Assembly (NCBI GenBank): GCA_910575055.1
Contig: CAJTDC010000004.1
Span: forward strand, 104,837 to 168,836
From: Clostridia bacterium
GTDB taxonomy: Bacteria; Bacillota; Clostridia; Lachnospirales; Anaerotignaceae
DNA: 64,000 nt
Direction of reading: 5' to 3'
This document shows positions 28,699-38,573 of this stretch, piece after piece (the stretch's first letter is position 1; each line of letters starts with the position of its first letter). The position numbers and the translations under genes were made by a program. The notes under the pieces are model-generated. The model was not told the origin of the DNA. It was given only the letters and a program-made list of their open reading frames with translations, and searched no databases.

Positions 28699-29892
28699 TT
28701 ATTCATATCTGTGCATTACGTGATTTACTACACCTACTAACTTTCCACATTCATAATATACTCTTGGTACTCTTTTCGTAATCACACAAGGTATTTCATA
28801 ATTGATAGTAGAAAGCATATTCGCTAATTCCTCTATAGGTAATACAGCATCTCCTTGTTTACCAAATACCACTACTTCATCACCCATTTTTACATCTGGA
28901 ATGTCTGTTACATCTATCATAGTTTGGTCCATACAAACACGTCCTACAATAGGTGCTCTTTTTCCATTTACAAGCATACAGGCTCTATTAGATAAATTTC
29001 TGTTATATCCATCTGCATAACCTATAGGCACTGTAGCAATTATTCTTTCTTTATCTGCTGTGTATGTTCTACCATAGCTAATCTGTGCACCAGCTTCTAC
29101 TTTTTTTACCAATGCAATAGATGTTTTTAATGTCATAAGTGGTTTTAAATCAATTCTACCTTCACACTCATCAGAAGGAAGCATACCATATGTAATAATA
29201 CCAGAACGTACCATATCAAGCTGTTTTTCTGGATAGCTAATTGTTGTAGCACTATTTGCACAATGACAAATGCCCATATTCAAACCTTTTTGCTGGCAGG
29301 CTTTTATCATTTTTTGAAAACGGTCAAACTGCATTTCTGTAAATTGTGGACAATCTCCGCTATAAGTATCTGCTACTGCGTGATGGGTGAATGTTCCTGT
29401 AATGCGAATATTTTTGAGTGTGAACACTTCTGAAATGCTTTGTAATGAGTTTTGGAAATTATTATCATCGCACTGGAAGCCTACTCTTGTCATACCTGTA
29501 TCTAATTTTATATGACCTTCTACTACAACACCTGCTTTTTCTGCTTCTACATTGAGTGCCTTTGCATAATCCAATGAAATAATTGCTTGTGTTATTTTTT
29601 CATCAGAAAGCGTTTTTGCACATTCTACAGGAGTATAACCTAATATCAATATAGGTTGTGTAATATTTTGTTTACGCAGGCTAATACCTTCTTCTATGTT
29701 TGATACACCAAACCAATCAAATCCATTTTCTGCTAACTTTTTGGCAATGATACCATCACCGTGTCCATAGGCATCAGCTTTTACAATACCCATTAACAAA
29801 TGTTTTCCTTTTAAAGAGGCTTTTATATTGTCAATATTATACTTCAATGCATCTAAATCAATTTCTGCCCATGTTCTTTTTACAAATTCCAT
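28699..29892 (-). CDS. alr: Alanine racemase
   Basis: 397 aa, PLP fold-type III. The PLP Lys38 sits in IVKADAYGHG, the catalytic Tyr in ISYGRTY (about 265-271), and the C-terminal signature VGRVCMDQTMIDVTDI is present. It makes D-alanine for the wall and could also feed alanine into catabolism; its position next to the acrylate genes is suggestive only. A small membrane-protein gene lies upstream on the same strand. Confidence 0.96.
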   Translation of the reverse strand: MEFVKRTWAEIDLDALKYNIDNIKASLKGKHLLMGIVKADAYGHGDGIIAKKLAENGFDWFGVSNIEEGISLRKQNITQPILILGYTPVECAKTLSDEKITQAIISLDYAKALNVEAEKAGVVVEGHIKLDTGMTRVGFQCDDNNFQNSLQSISEVFTLKNIRITGTFTHHAVADTYSGDCPQFTEMQFDRFQKMIKACQQKGLNMGICHCANSATTISYPEKQLDMVRSGIITYGMLPSDECEGRIDLKPLMTLKTSIALVKKVEAGAQISYGRTYTADKERIIATVPIGYADGYNRNLSNRACMLVNGKRAPIVGRVCMDQTMIDVTDIPDVKMGDEVVVFGKQGDAVLPIEELANMLSTINYEIPCVITKRVPRVYYECGKLVGVVNHVMHRYE

Positions 29893-30042
29893 ATTCGCCG
29901 CTTCCTTTCTTATATATATTGCACAATATTTTATATTTTTTATACCTTTTTTAGTATATCACGCCGAAAAGCACATTGCAATATTTCATTAAAATTAATA
30001 TATACTACTATCAAAAAATTTTTCTATAGAATATATTTCTTT

Positions 30043-30204
30043 TTATTTCTTCTGTTTATAAAATGTAATACTTACTAATGCAAACAACATTGGTATTGTA
30101 GCATATCCTGCATTTACAGTACCACTATAATAAATCACATATGCAGCACCTACAAAAGTTAATGTTATAAATACTACACTAAATAGCAATGCTAATTTTT
30201 TCAT
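30043..30204 (-). CDS. Small membrane protein (53 aa)
   Basis: A short reading frame of 53 codons: MKKLALLFSVVFITLTFVGA, then AYVIYYSGTVNAGYATIPML, ending FALVSITFYKQKK. Two hydrophobic helices with a short linker and Lys-rich ends. GAAAGTGAT lies a few bases before the ATG. It sits between the CoA-transferase terminator and alr. No family recognised. Confidence 0.55.
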   Translation of the reverse strand: MKKLALLFSVVFITLTFVGAAYVIYYSGTVNAGYATIPMLFALVSITFYKQKK

Positions 30205-30239
30205 ATTTATATCACTTTCTTTCTAGTACGAATACATCA

Positions 30240-30272
30240 TAAAAAGAGGTCAGCAAAAGCCAACCTCTTTTT
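30240..30272 (-). terminator. Terminator of the lactoyl-CoA dehydratase operon
   Basis: On the minus strand AAAGAGGT pairs with ACCTCTTT around an inner GC/GC pair and is followed by TTTTT, five bases after the pct stop. Confidence 0.85.
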
Positions 30273-30276
30273 TATA

Positions 30277-31839
30277 TTAATCTTGTTTTAATCCCATAAG
30301 AGCATCTGCAAACAAACGTGCATCCATTAATTTTGGTTCGCCCTCAATAATTGGTTTAAATTCCATTTGGTCGAGTATTTGTGTTTGAAGGTCAATGCCA
30401 GGTGCAATTTCTGTTAAATGCAATCCATCAGCTTTTAATTCAAATACACATCTTTCTGTAATATACATTACTTTTTGACCATTTTGTAATGCAATATCGC
30501 CATTAAATGTTACTTGACCAACTTGTTTAATGAATTTTTTCTGTTTTCCTTCTTGTTCAATAACAACTTTGCCATCTACAACTTTTACTTTTAAGCCACC
30601 TGCTGTAAATGTTCCACAGAAGAATACTTTTGGTGAATTTTGAGTAATATTGATGAAACCACCACAACCTGCAATTTTAGGGCCAAATCTAGAAACATTG
30701 ATATTTCCTTTTTCATCACATTCAGCCAAACCTAAATATGCACAATCAAGTCCACCACCATCATAGAAGTCAAATTGATAAGCGTGTTCAATCAACGCAT
30801 CTGCATTTCTTGTAGAACCAAATTGTGGGCCACCTTGAGGAACACCACCAATAGCACCACTTTCTGCTGTCAATGTCATATAGTCGCCTATACCTTCTTC
30901 ACTTGCTACTGATGCAACATATTCAGGTGCACCTACGCCCAAGTTTACAACAACATCTTTTTCTAATTCTAATACACCACGTCTACCTATAATTTTCTTT
31001 GCACTTAATGGCAATGGAGCAGGTGCAACGTCTGGTGCTTTCTTTTCGCCAGAAAGAGTTGGGTCATATTCACAACCAATAGATTGTTCGTGGTCAGCTG
31101 GGTCTGCTACAACAACATAGTCAACATAAATACCAGGTATTCTAACATTACGTGGGTCTAATGTTCCGGATTTTACTACTCTTTCTACTTGAACAACTAC
31201 AATACCTTTTCCTTCGGAATTTTTTGTAGCTTGTGCAACGGAAGTTGCTTCTAGTGGTGCAACTTCTTTTTCTAATGTAATATTACCATTTTCATCAGCA
31301 TAAGTACCTCTAATGAATGCTACATTGATAGGGAATGATGGATAGAAAAGATAGTCTTCTCCTTCAAAATTAACTAATTTTACAATATCTTCTTTTGTAA
31401 TATCATTTACTTTACCGCCGCCATTCCTTGGGTCAATAAATGTTCCCATACCAATTTTTGTCAATATACCAGGTCTATGTCCAGCAATTTCTCTAAACAA
31501 CTGTACTAATGCACCTTGAGAAACATTGTATGCTTCCATTTCATTATTTAAAGCCATTTTTCCTAATGCAGGAACAGTTGCCCAGTGTCCAGCGATAAAT
31601 CTTTTTAAAAGACCTTTATGAGCATAACGTTCGCCGCCACAGCCATCTCTATTACCTTGAGAACCTGCATAAATATATGTAATATTTTGAGGGTGTCCTG
31701 TTTCAAGAAATCTCTTTTCAACTGCTTTATTTAATGCTTCTGGTATGGAGCTGCCGACAAAACCGCTAGTAGTTAATGTATCGCCATCTTCAATTAAATT
31801 TGCTGCTTCTGCTGCTGTGATAATTTTCACTTTTCTCAT
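30277..31839 (-). CDS. pct: Propionate (lactate) CoA-transferase
   Basis: 520 aa. It moves CoA from propionyl- or acetyl-CoA to (R)-lactate, the first and last step of the acrylate pathway. The catalytic Glu326 lies in LTAESGAIGGVPQGG, matching Glu324 of the Clostridium propionicum enzyme as I recall it, and long stretches such as GSQGNRD, GHWATVPALGKMA and GTFIDPRNGGGKVNDITKED are the same. Last gene of the operon, 70 bases after the dehydratase beta subunit. Confidence 0.95.
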   Translation of the reverse strand: MRKVKIITAAEAANLIEDGDTLTTSGFVGSSIPEALNKAVEKRFLETGHPQNITYIYAGSQGNRDGCGGERYAHKGLLKRFIAGHWATVPALGKMALNNEMEAYNVSQGALVQLFREIAGHRPGILTKIGMGTFIDPRNGGGKVNDITKEDIVKLVNFEGEDYLFYPSFPINVAFIRGTYADENGNITLEKEVAPLEATSVAQATKNSEGKGIVVVQVERVVKSGTLDPRNVRIPGIYVDYVVVADPADHEQSIGCEYDPTLSGEKKAPDVAPAPLPLSAKKIIGRRGVLELEKDVVVNLGVGAPEYVASVASEEGIGDYMTLTAESGAIGGVPQGGPQFGSTRNADALIEHAYQFDFYDGGGLDCAYLGLAECDEKGNINVSRFGPKIAGCGGFINITQNSPKVFFCGTFTAGGLKVKVVDGKVVIEQEGKQKKFIKQVGQVTFNGDIALQNGQKVMYITERCVFELKADGLHLTEIAPGIDLQTQILDQMEFKPIIEGEPKLMDARLFADALMGLKQD

Positions 31840-31909
31840 AATACAAAAAGCCTCCTATATTTTTTAATAAATGAAGGGACAACTCCAAGAGCTGTCCCCT
31901 ATAAAAATA

Positions 31910-33031
31910 TTACATATTTTCTACAAAGCTCTGTACTCTTGTTCTCACTTGTTCAAATGCAGTCGCTTCTTGGTCAACTTCAATCATAAGGCTCTTAATG
32001 CCTTTTTCTTCAAATTGTCTATAGTATACTGGGTAATCCCATTCTTCTGGGTCACAGAATTTCATCATACAAACGATAACTGCATCTGCTTCTGTTTGAG
32101 CAACCATATCCATAAGCATTTTGCCACGGATTTTCTTTGTATCTGTTGCTACGGAACAGCCATAGAATTGCTGCCATTGTTTTGCTAATCTATAAAGAGG
32201 GCCTTCTTCTCCGTCAATAACATCTGTACGGATTTGTCTAGACTCTTGTGCTAAGTCATCAGCTACAATCGCAACACCAAATTCTTTGAATATGTCAAGT
32301 AATTCATTTGGTTCTGCCATAATACCTGTAAGAATAACTTTTTTGCCGTCCCATGGTTGTACTGGAGATGCTTTGATTTCATCAATCAATTCTCTTACCA
32401 ATGCTGTGTGTTTGGATTTTTCCATAAACATTCTGGATTTGAATACAGCATGACGTGCAATTGGGTCGATTACTTGTGGATAATCTGCTGCTACTTTTAC
32501 AAATTCTCTCATTACTGCTCTATTTTCATTGTAAACTTTAATAGAATCTTCAATAGCAGAGTTTGTGATTGTAGCACCAACAACTTTTTCTAATTTTGTT
32601 TTGATTAATTTGTATTCTTCTACCAAGAATTTATTTGCAGCTTCAAGAGGTCTATTCTGTGGGTGTGTGAATACGATTGTTGGTGATGTGCCTTTCCATT
32701 TCTGGCTTAAACATTTTAATGTATCACATGGTACAGAAATTAATACTGCTGCCAAATCATCATATGCACCTTCACACTGTAATTCCATAATTTGCTGCAT
32801 AATAGAACAAGCAAATGGTGGCAAATATGTACGTGCTTTTGCAATTTGTTTTTGTCCGCCCCAGATACCCATTGGAAGATATCCTGTTGCATGAACTAAT
32901 TCTTCTGGTGCATACAATGGCATAATACCAATCGCACCTTTTCCTGTTTCTGCTTTATAGTCGTCCATTGCTTTTTTTGGATTTGCTGCAACGTCTGCTA
33001 ATTGTTTTAATATAGCTTCTACTTTACTCAT
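31910..33031 (-). CDS. lcdB: (R)-2-hydroxyacyl-CoA (lactoyl-CoA) dehydratase, beta subunit
   Basis: 373 aa of the HgdB/FldC family. The alpha/beta pair carries the [4Fe-4S] clusters that take one electron from the activator and remove water from the 2-hydroxyacyl-CoA through a ketyl radical. Cys residues in FACSIMQQI, VPCDTLKCLSQ and MKFCDPEEWDYP are candidate cluster ligands. Lactoyl-CoA as substrate is inferred from the neighbouring pct and acryloyl-CoA reductase-type genes; other 2-hydroxyacyl-CoAs are possible. Confidence 0.92.
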   Translation of the reverse strand: MSKVEAILKQLADVAANPKKAMDDYKAETGKGAIGIMPLYAPEELVHATGYLPMGIWGGQKQIAKARTYLPPFACSIMQQIMELQCEGAYDDLAAVLISVPCDTLKCLSQKWKGTSPTIVFTHPQNRPLEAANKFLVEEYKLIKTKLEKVVGATITNSAIEDSIKVYNENRAVMREFVKVAADYPQVIDPIARHAVFKSRMFMEKSKHTALVRELIDEIKASPVQPWDGKKVILTGIMAEPNELLDIFKEFGVAIVADDLAQESRQIRTDVIDGEEGPLYRLAKQWQQFYGCSVATDTKKIRGKMLMDMVAQTEADAVIVCMMKFCDPEEWDYPVYYRQFEEKGIKSLMIEVDQEATAFEQVRTRVQSFVENM

Positions 33032-33045
33032 TATTCTTCTCCCCC

Positions 33046-34317
33046 TTATTCTGCTGCTGCTAAATTAGCTTCCATCATTTCAGCCAGAGCTTGAACACGT
33101 GTATCGAACTGTGCTGGTGCAAAGTTACGAGGGTCTGTCTGGTCGCCGTCAAAGCTTACATATGGCAGACCTGTTTTCTCTTTTATAATCTCTGCTGTTT
33201 CTACATTCAAAAAGCTCATCAATTTACAGCTTCTATTTAAGTGGTAAACAATACCATCACATTTTCCGCCATTTACAATATTAAGCAGAACATTTACTTT
33301 GTTTTCAAGGCAAGTATTGATATAAATTCTTGTATATGCTTCTGCCATAGAATGAAGAGAATCATCATGTGCATCATAATGCAAATCCCAAAGTCCTGGA
33401 TATGCAGAACCTGTCATAATGCTGCCAAGGGATTTCAATGATTTGAATGTGTGTCCCAAGTATGGCCATACAGCAATACCTTCCCATGTTACACGTGTTT
33501 TTTCTGCACCTTTAAATGCGTAAATGCCAGCTTCAAGATTTGCTTCTAATTCATCAGCAAATTTCTTAAATGTGATTTCAGCATAATCCAAACTTCTACA
33601 AGCAACAATCAATGCCATATAGTTGAACAAGTCAAAGCAGTTCAATGGAGATGGTTTATAAGAAGACATTTTCGCAATTCTGTTCCATTGATATACAGAA
33701 CGTTGTGTTTGGTCTTTTACTTCTTGGAATTTTTTGTAATCAAATGGTCTACCACAAATTACTTCCAACTGAGAAATTGCATTTCTAAACTGGTCAGCAA
33801 TATATGCTTTTGCATATTCTGGAATTGGCATTGTATGGTTAAATGGTACGTCTATTACGATACAAGGAATATCTAATTCTACTGCAAGGTTTTCATACCA
33901 TTTTAAAAGTGTGTTACAGATATTATTACATGTAATTACTAAGTCAGGCAGTGGCACTTTTGCTGCTGGAGAATTAGCGAGTACCTCAGGTGTTTTGCCT
34001 GTCATTGCTTGTTCTTTCAACAGTTCCATATAGCCCATATTTACACGGCCATAAGAACAGCAGTCTATAGAGTAACCTTTTCTATCTGCAACTTCTAACA
34101 TATCCAATGCACCTTTTTTTGCACCGATACCAGCTGCGTGTGTTTCAGGATAAATCATAGCAATACCCATTGTTACACAGAATTCTGGTGGAGCTACAGA
34201 AGCAGACCAACAAACTAAGTCGCCCCTTGCTTTTGCATCTCTTGCATCCTGATCAGCTTTTGCCTGATAGTATGCCAACAATTCTTTTGCTTTCATGCCT
34301 TCTGTTGTTATACTCAT
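33046..34317 (-). CDS. lcdA: (R)-2-hydroxyacyl-CoA (lactoyl-CoA) dehydratase, alpha subunit
   Basis: 423 aa from ATG 34317 (MSITTEGMKAKELLAYYQAK), preceded by AGAGGG; the open frame upstream overlaps the activator gene and is unlikely to be used. CWSASVAPPEFC, SCKLMSFLN and CNNICNT regions hold conserved Cys, as in HgdA/FldB. It lies 17 bases after the activator and 14 bases before the beta subunit. Confidence 0.92.
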   Translation of the reverse strand: MSITTEGMKAKELLAYYQAKADQDARDAKARGDLVCWSASVAPPEFCVTMGIAMIYPETHAAGIGAKKGALDMLEVADRKGYSIDCCSYGRVNMGYMELLKEQAMTGKTPEVLANSPAAKVPLPDLVITCNNICNTLLKWYENLAVELDIPCIVIDVPFNHTMPIPEYAKAYIADQFRNAISQLEVICGRPFDYKKFQEVKDQTQRSVYQWNRIAKMSSYKPSPLNCFDLFNYMALIVACRSLDYAEITFKKFADELEANLEAGIYAFKGAEKTRVTWEGIAVWPYLGHTFKSLKSLGSIMTGSAYPGLWDLHYDAHDDSLHSMAEAYTRIYINTCLENKVNVLLNIVNGGKCDGIVYHLNRSCKLMSFLNVETAEIIKEKTGLPYVSFDGDQTDPRNFAPAQFDTRVQALAEMMEANLAAAE

Positions 34318-34333
34318 TCTAATCCCTCTTTCT

Positions 34334-35119
34334 TTAATTTTTTTGCTTTTTTGCTTCTTCGTATGCGAACAATGCCGCACCGAGAGCTCCCGTTGTTTGT
34401 GGATTTGGTGCCACAATAACTTCTTTTTTTAATTCTCTCGCAACTGCACGTACTACACCAGCGTTTTTAGCAACACCACCAGTCATTACTACTGCATCTT
34501 CTAATCCTCCTCTGTATGCAAGACCACACGCCTTACTTGCTACAGATTGATGCACTCCTTTAATGATGCTATTTTTATCAACACCTTTTGACAACTGAGA
34601 AATTACCTCAGATTCTGCAAATACTGTGCAGGTGCTACTGATAGAAGCTGCTTGCTCTGCTTTTGCATCACATTCAGCCATATCGTCTATTGTTGTTTCC
34701 AGAACTCTTGCCATAACGTCAAGAAATCTGCCTGTGCCTGCTGCACATTTATCATTCATAAAAAACTGCTTTACACCACCCCTATTATCTAAGCGAATTG
34801 CTTTGGCATCTTGTCCGCCAATATCAATAATGGTGCGTGCAGTAGGTACCAAATGAAATATTCCTTTTGCGTGACAGCTAATTTCACTAATTTGCTTATC
34901 AGCGTCTTCAAATGCAAAACGTCCATAGCCTGTCGCTACTAATTTTGTAATATCTGCTCTTGTCAAACCACTTTTTTCATATGCTTGCTCTAAAGCTCTT
35001 TGTGGGCCTGAAGAGCCTGTTCCTACCTGAACAACTTCTGCGGCAACAATGCGTTCTCCGTCTTCTAATATTACAACTTTAGAAGATGCAGAGCCAACAT
35101 CAACTCCCATTGTATACAT
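34334..35119 (-). CDS. lcdC: 2-hydroxyacyl-CoA dehydratase activator ATPase
   Basis: 261 aa of the ASKHA fold. GVDVGSASSK near the start is the phosphate loop; IIDIGGQDAKAI and MTGGVAKNAG are the other nucleotide motifs. Cys125 (NDKCAAGTGRF) and Cys164 (SSTCTVFAES) are 39 residues apart, the spacing of the two Cys that share one [4Fe-4S] cluster across the homodimer of HgdC. It injects the electron into the dehydratase at the cost of ATP. First gene of the operon, GGAGGTT before the ATG. Confidence 0.95.
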   Translation of the reverse strand: MYTMGVDVGSASSKVVILEDGERIVAAEVVQVGTGSSGPQRALEQAYEKSGLTRADITKLVATGYGRFAFEDADKQISEISCHAKGIFHLVPTARTIIDIGGQDAKAIRLDNRGGVKQFFMNDKCAAGTGRFLDVMARVLETTIDDMAECDAKAEQAASISSTCTVFAESEVISQLSKGVDKNSIIKGVHQSVASKACGLAYRGGLEDAVVMTGGVAKNAGVVRAVARELKKEVIVAPNPQTTGALGAALFAYEEAKKQKN

Positions 35120-35306
35120 GAAATAACCTCCTTAAAAACTGTTGTGTTTTCAGTTTTTATTACTTATCTGTTTTTTTGCTTTTGTAAGAATTGTTTTATT
35201 ATATTTTAGCAAAATGCAATAGAAAATACTTATATTTTTCAATATAAGCACTACAAAATAGTCAATGATAAAATCACAATTTGTATTTCTTTTATCATTT
35301 TTGTCT

Positions 35307-35335
35307 ATTATACCATCTTTATTTATTGATTGCAA
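35307..35335 (-). promoter_or_regulatory. Promoter of the lcdC-lcdA-lcdB-pct operon
   Basis: On the minus strand TTGCAA (35330-35335), 17 bases, TATAAT (35307-35312). It leaves an untranslated leader of about 180 bases, AT-rich, without a riboswitch I can name. The rest of the 576-base gap to the aminopeptidase gene is T-rich and shows nothing else. Confidence 0.65.
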
Positions 35336-35695
35336 CTAATATTGTTAAAAATTTATTTTATTTTTATTAATTCTTTTCTAGTTCAAATCATATTATACTA
35401 CTCTACATTGTTTTTTATACTTAATTTCTTTTAAAAATATAACTTCCTTTTTTTGCTATTTTATTTATTATTTGTTCATATTGTATTTTTATAAAAAAAA
35501 TTATGCGTTTTTTTTAGCCATTATGTAGTTTCCTTTTTTTTGAAATTGCTTGTTTTGTTTTCTATTTTAACAAATATCTTTTTTTACTTCCACAAAACAT
35601 TTTTTCACTCCCTTTGTTAATAAATTTTCAATAATACAAAAAGACAAAATCAATATTATGACTTTGCCCTTTATTACTTTTTCTATTAATTCATT

Positions 35696-36565
35696 TTATT
35701 TTGTCAATATTTCAACACCATCTTCTGTAATTGCAACAGTATATTCCCACTGTGCTGACAATGTACCATCTTGTGTATATATTGTCCAACCATTATCTGC
35801 ATCTTGATACACTTCTCTTTTTCCTGCATTTATCATAGGTTCTATTGTGAATACCATTCCTGGCACTAACACCATTCCTGTATTTTTTCTCCCTACATGG
35901 CATACATATGGTTCTTCATGAAATCCTAATCCTACTCCATGCCCTCCAATTTCTTCTACTACTGCATATCCATTCTCTTTTGCAAGGCTATTTACTGCAT
36001 ACCCTACATCTCCCAAATATCCCCATGCTTTTACTGCCTCAAGTCCTGCATCTAAACACTGTTTTGTAACTTCTACCAATTTTTTCGCTTCCTCAGACAC
36101 TTCTCCTATACAAAACATTCTTGAAGCATCTGCATAATATCCATTTAATATCGTTGTTACATCTACATTTACTATATCACCATTTTTTAACACTCTATTT
36201 TTATCTGGAATACCATGACACACTTCATCATTGATAGAAGTACATACACTTTTAGGAAATCCTTTATAATGTAATGGTGCAGGTATTCCTCCATGTTTTA
36301 TAGTATAATCATGCACCAATATATCTATTTCTTCTGTACTCATTCCTTCTTTTATACAGCCTGCTACCAAGTCTAATATTGCTGTATTTAATTTTCCAGC
36401 TTCTCGAATTCCCTCTATTTGTTCTGGTGTTTTTATAATTTTATGTGGAGGTACTAATATTCCTTCTTTTTTCATTGCCTCTAATTTTTCATCAAATGCT
36501 AAATGACAAGATTTATATTTTTTATGGCTTCCACACCAGCACAGGTCATTCCTTCCTAATTTCAT
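35696..36565 (-). CDS. map: Methionine aminopeptidase with N-terminal SEC-C zinc motif
   Basis: 289 aa. Residues 1-22 (MKLGRNDLCWCGSHKKYKSC, then H) form a SEC-C motif, a small zinc site thought to bind the ribosome. The rest is a type I aminopeptidase: HGIPD, VNVDVTTILNGYYADAS with two metal Asp, GHGVGLGFHEEP with the His, and FTIEPM with the Glu. It removes the start Met from new proteins. It stands alone on the minus strand, divergent from the next gene. Confidence 0.95.
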   Translation of the reverse strand: MKLGRNDLCWCGSHKKYKSCHLAFDEKLEAMKKEGILVPPHKIIKTPEQIEGIREAGKLNTAILDLVAGCIKEGMSTEEIDILVHDYTIKHGGIPAPLHYKGFPKSVCTSINDEVCHGIPDKNRVLKNGDIVNVDVTTILNGYYADASRMFCIGEVSEEAKKLVEVTKQCLDAGLEAVKAWGYLGDVGYAVNSLAKENGYAVVEEIGGHGVGLGFHEEPYVCHVGRKNTGMVLVPGMVFTIEPMINAGKREVYQDADNGWTIYTQDGTLSAQWEYTVAITEDGVEILTK

Positions 36566-36736
36566 TATGATTTCTCCCTTCTTTTTTATTTCACTTTATC
36601 ATACCACATGTATACAAAACTTGCTAACAAAATAAAAAAATTTTCACAAAAATATCTAAAATATGTTATACTATACATATCAAATATCATTGTATATTTT
36701 TGATAATTTATCCCCAATATAAAGGAGTGAATATAT

Positions 36737-37357
36737 ATGGATAAAAAATTTATTATTACTATAGGAAGACAATACGGAAGTGGCGGAAGAATAATAGGAC
36801 AAAAACTTTCAAAAGATTTAAACATACCTTGTTATGACAAAGAATTATTAACCATTGCTGCAAAAGAAAGCGGTTTTTCAGAAGAAATATTTAAAACTGT
36901 AGACGAAAAACCTACAGGCAGCTTTTTATATTCCCTTGTTGCTGGTACTTACGGTACTAATTATGTCAGCAATCATTTACCTCTCAATCACAAACTCTTT
37001 TTAGCTCAATTTGATGCTATTCGCAGTATTGCTGACAAAGGCTCTTGTGTCATTGTTGGTCGTTGTGCTGACTATGCTTTAGCCGATTACAATGTAAATT
37101 GCATTAATATATTTATTCATGCTGATTTACAACACAGAGTGGAGCGTGCAATTAACGAATATGGTATTTCTCCAGAAAAGGCTGAGGAAACTGTACAAAA
37201 AAATGATAAGCAACGTGCTAGTTATTACAATTTCTATTCTGACAAAAAATGGGGTGCTGTAGACCATTATGACATCACACTTGATAGTGGCAAATTAGGC
37301 ATAGACAATACTGTCGAAATGATAAAACAATTTATCTCTTTATATCAAAATAATTAA
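36737..37357 (+). CDS. Cytidylate kinase-like protein
   Basis: 206 aa. ITIGRQYGSGGRIIGQKLSK is a P-loop of the cytidylate-kinase-like family, followed by YDKELL and VIVGRCADY; the family occurs widely in gut Clostridia beside the true Cmk. Which nucleotide it phosphorylates is not clear. AAAGGAGTGA precedes the ATG. Confidence 0.8.
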   Translation: MDKKFIITIGRQYGSGGRIIGQKLSKDLNIPCYDKELLTIAAKESGFSEEIFKTVDEKPTGSFLYSLVAGTYGTNYVSNHLPLNHKLFLAQFDAIRSIADKGSCVIVGRCADYALADYNVNCINIFIHADLQHRVERAINEYGISPEKAEETVQKNDKQRASYYNFYSDKKWGAVDHYDITLDSGKLGIDNTVEMIKQFISLYQNN

Positions 37358-37389
37358 CTTTTTACTACAAAAAATATTACATCAATCAT

Positions 37390-37420
37390 AAAACCCCCTT
37401 GCAGTTATTGCAAGGGGGTA
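37390..37420 (-). terminator. Terminator after etfA
   Basis: ACCCCCTTGCA pairs with TGCAAGGGGGT, followed on the minus strand by TTTTA. It can also act on the convergent kinase-like gene. Confidence 0.75.
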
Positions 37421-37475
37421 TATTTGTTACACCGTGTGGACACAATTTCTATTTTCTATATTTATCAGTATCAGA

Positions 37476-38528
37476 TTACTGAGCAGCTTTTTCAGCTTTT
37501 GCTTTTCTGATAGCTTCAGCTAATTTAGGAAGAATAACTTTTACGTCACCAACAATACCTAAATCGGAAACATCAAATATTGCTGCTGTATCATTTTTGT
37601 TAATGGAAATAACAAGTTCTGAACCTTCCATACCAGCAACGTGCTGAATTGCTCCAGAAATACCACAAGCAAGATACAAGTCAGGTCTAACTGTTTTACC
37701 TGTCTGTCCAACTTGACGGTCTTTTTCAATCCAACCAGCGTCAACACAAGCTCTGGAAGAACCAACTTCTGCACCAAGTGCATCTGCTACATCTCTTACT
37801 AAATCGAAGCCTTCTGGGCCACCAATACCACGACCACCAGATACAATCAATTTTGCTTCTGTTAAGTCGATAGATTTCTTTTCTGCTTTTACAACTTCCA
37901 TGATTTCAACATTCATGTCAGCTTCTGTAAATGCAACATCTAATTTAATTATTTCGCCTTTTCTACTTTCGTCTTTTGCTATTCTTTTCATAACGCCAGG
38001 ACGTACAGTAGCCATTTGTGGTTTTGTTCTTGGGCACATTAATGTTGCCATCAAGTTACCGCCAAATGCAGGACGTGTCATGAGCAATGCTCTTGTACCA
38101 TCTGTACAACCCATAGATTCTTCTTTAGCAATTTCTTCTTCGGTTTTAGCCATTCTTAAACCTGTACAGTCAGCAACAAGACCTGTTTTTACACGGCTTG
38201 CTAATCTAGGAGCAACGTCACGGCCTATAGAAGAAGCACCGAAAAGCATGATTTCTGGGTCATATTCTTTTACAACTTGTGCTAATGCTTTTGTATATGG
38301 CTCTGTAACATACTCTTTTAAATATGGGTGTTGAATTAATACAACTTTATCTGCACCATAGTGGAATAATTTATCAACTTCGCCTTCTACGCCATCGCCA
38401 AGTAATACAGCAACTACGTCGTCTTTCAAATCTTCTTTTAATCTTGTAGCCTCACCAATCAGCTCAAGTCCAACGTTTTGTACTTTACCGCTTCTTTGTT
38501 CAACTACTACATATATACCTTTACTCAT
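37476..38528 (-). CDS. etfA: Electron transfer flavoprotein, alpha subunit
   Basis: 350 aa. The C-terminal FAD domain shows VSGGRGIGGPEGF, RPDLYLACGISGAIQHVAGM and the SINKNDTAAIFDVSDLGIVG signature. It pairs with EtfB and passes electrons from NADH to the acyl-CoA dehydrogenase encoded two genes upstream. Last gene of that operon. Confidence 0.95.
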   Translation of the reverse strand: MSKGIYVVVEQRSGKVQNVGLELIGEATRLKEDLKDDVVAVLLGDGVEGEVDKLFHYGADKVVLIQHPYLKEYVTEPYTKALAQVVKEYDPEIMLFGASSIGRDVAPRLASRVKTGLVADCTGLRMAKTEEEIAKEESMGCTDGTRALLMTRPAFGGNLMATLMCPRTKPQMATVRPGVMKRIAKDESRKGEIIKLDVAFTEADMNVEIMEVVKAEKKSIDLTEAKLIVSGGRGIGGPEGFDLVRDVADALGAEVGSSRACVDAGWIEKDRQVGQTGKTVRPDLYLACGISGAIQHVAGMEGSELVISINKNDTAAIFDVSDLGIVGDVKVILPKLAEAIRKAKAEKAAQ

Positions 38529-38573
38529 TGTAGGGTTCTCCTCCTTTAATAATTCTAACGATTTGTTTGTTAA

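Noticed and set aside
35150..35335. 61-aa open frame upstream of the dehydratase activator
   Set aside because: It overlaps the promoter and leader, has low-complexity Ile/Lys content and no ribosome site.
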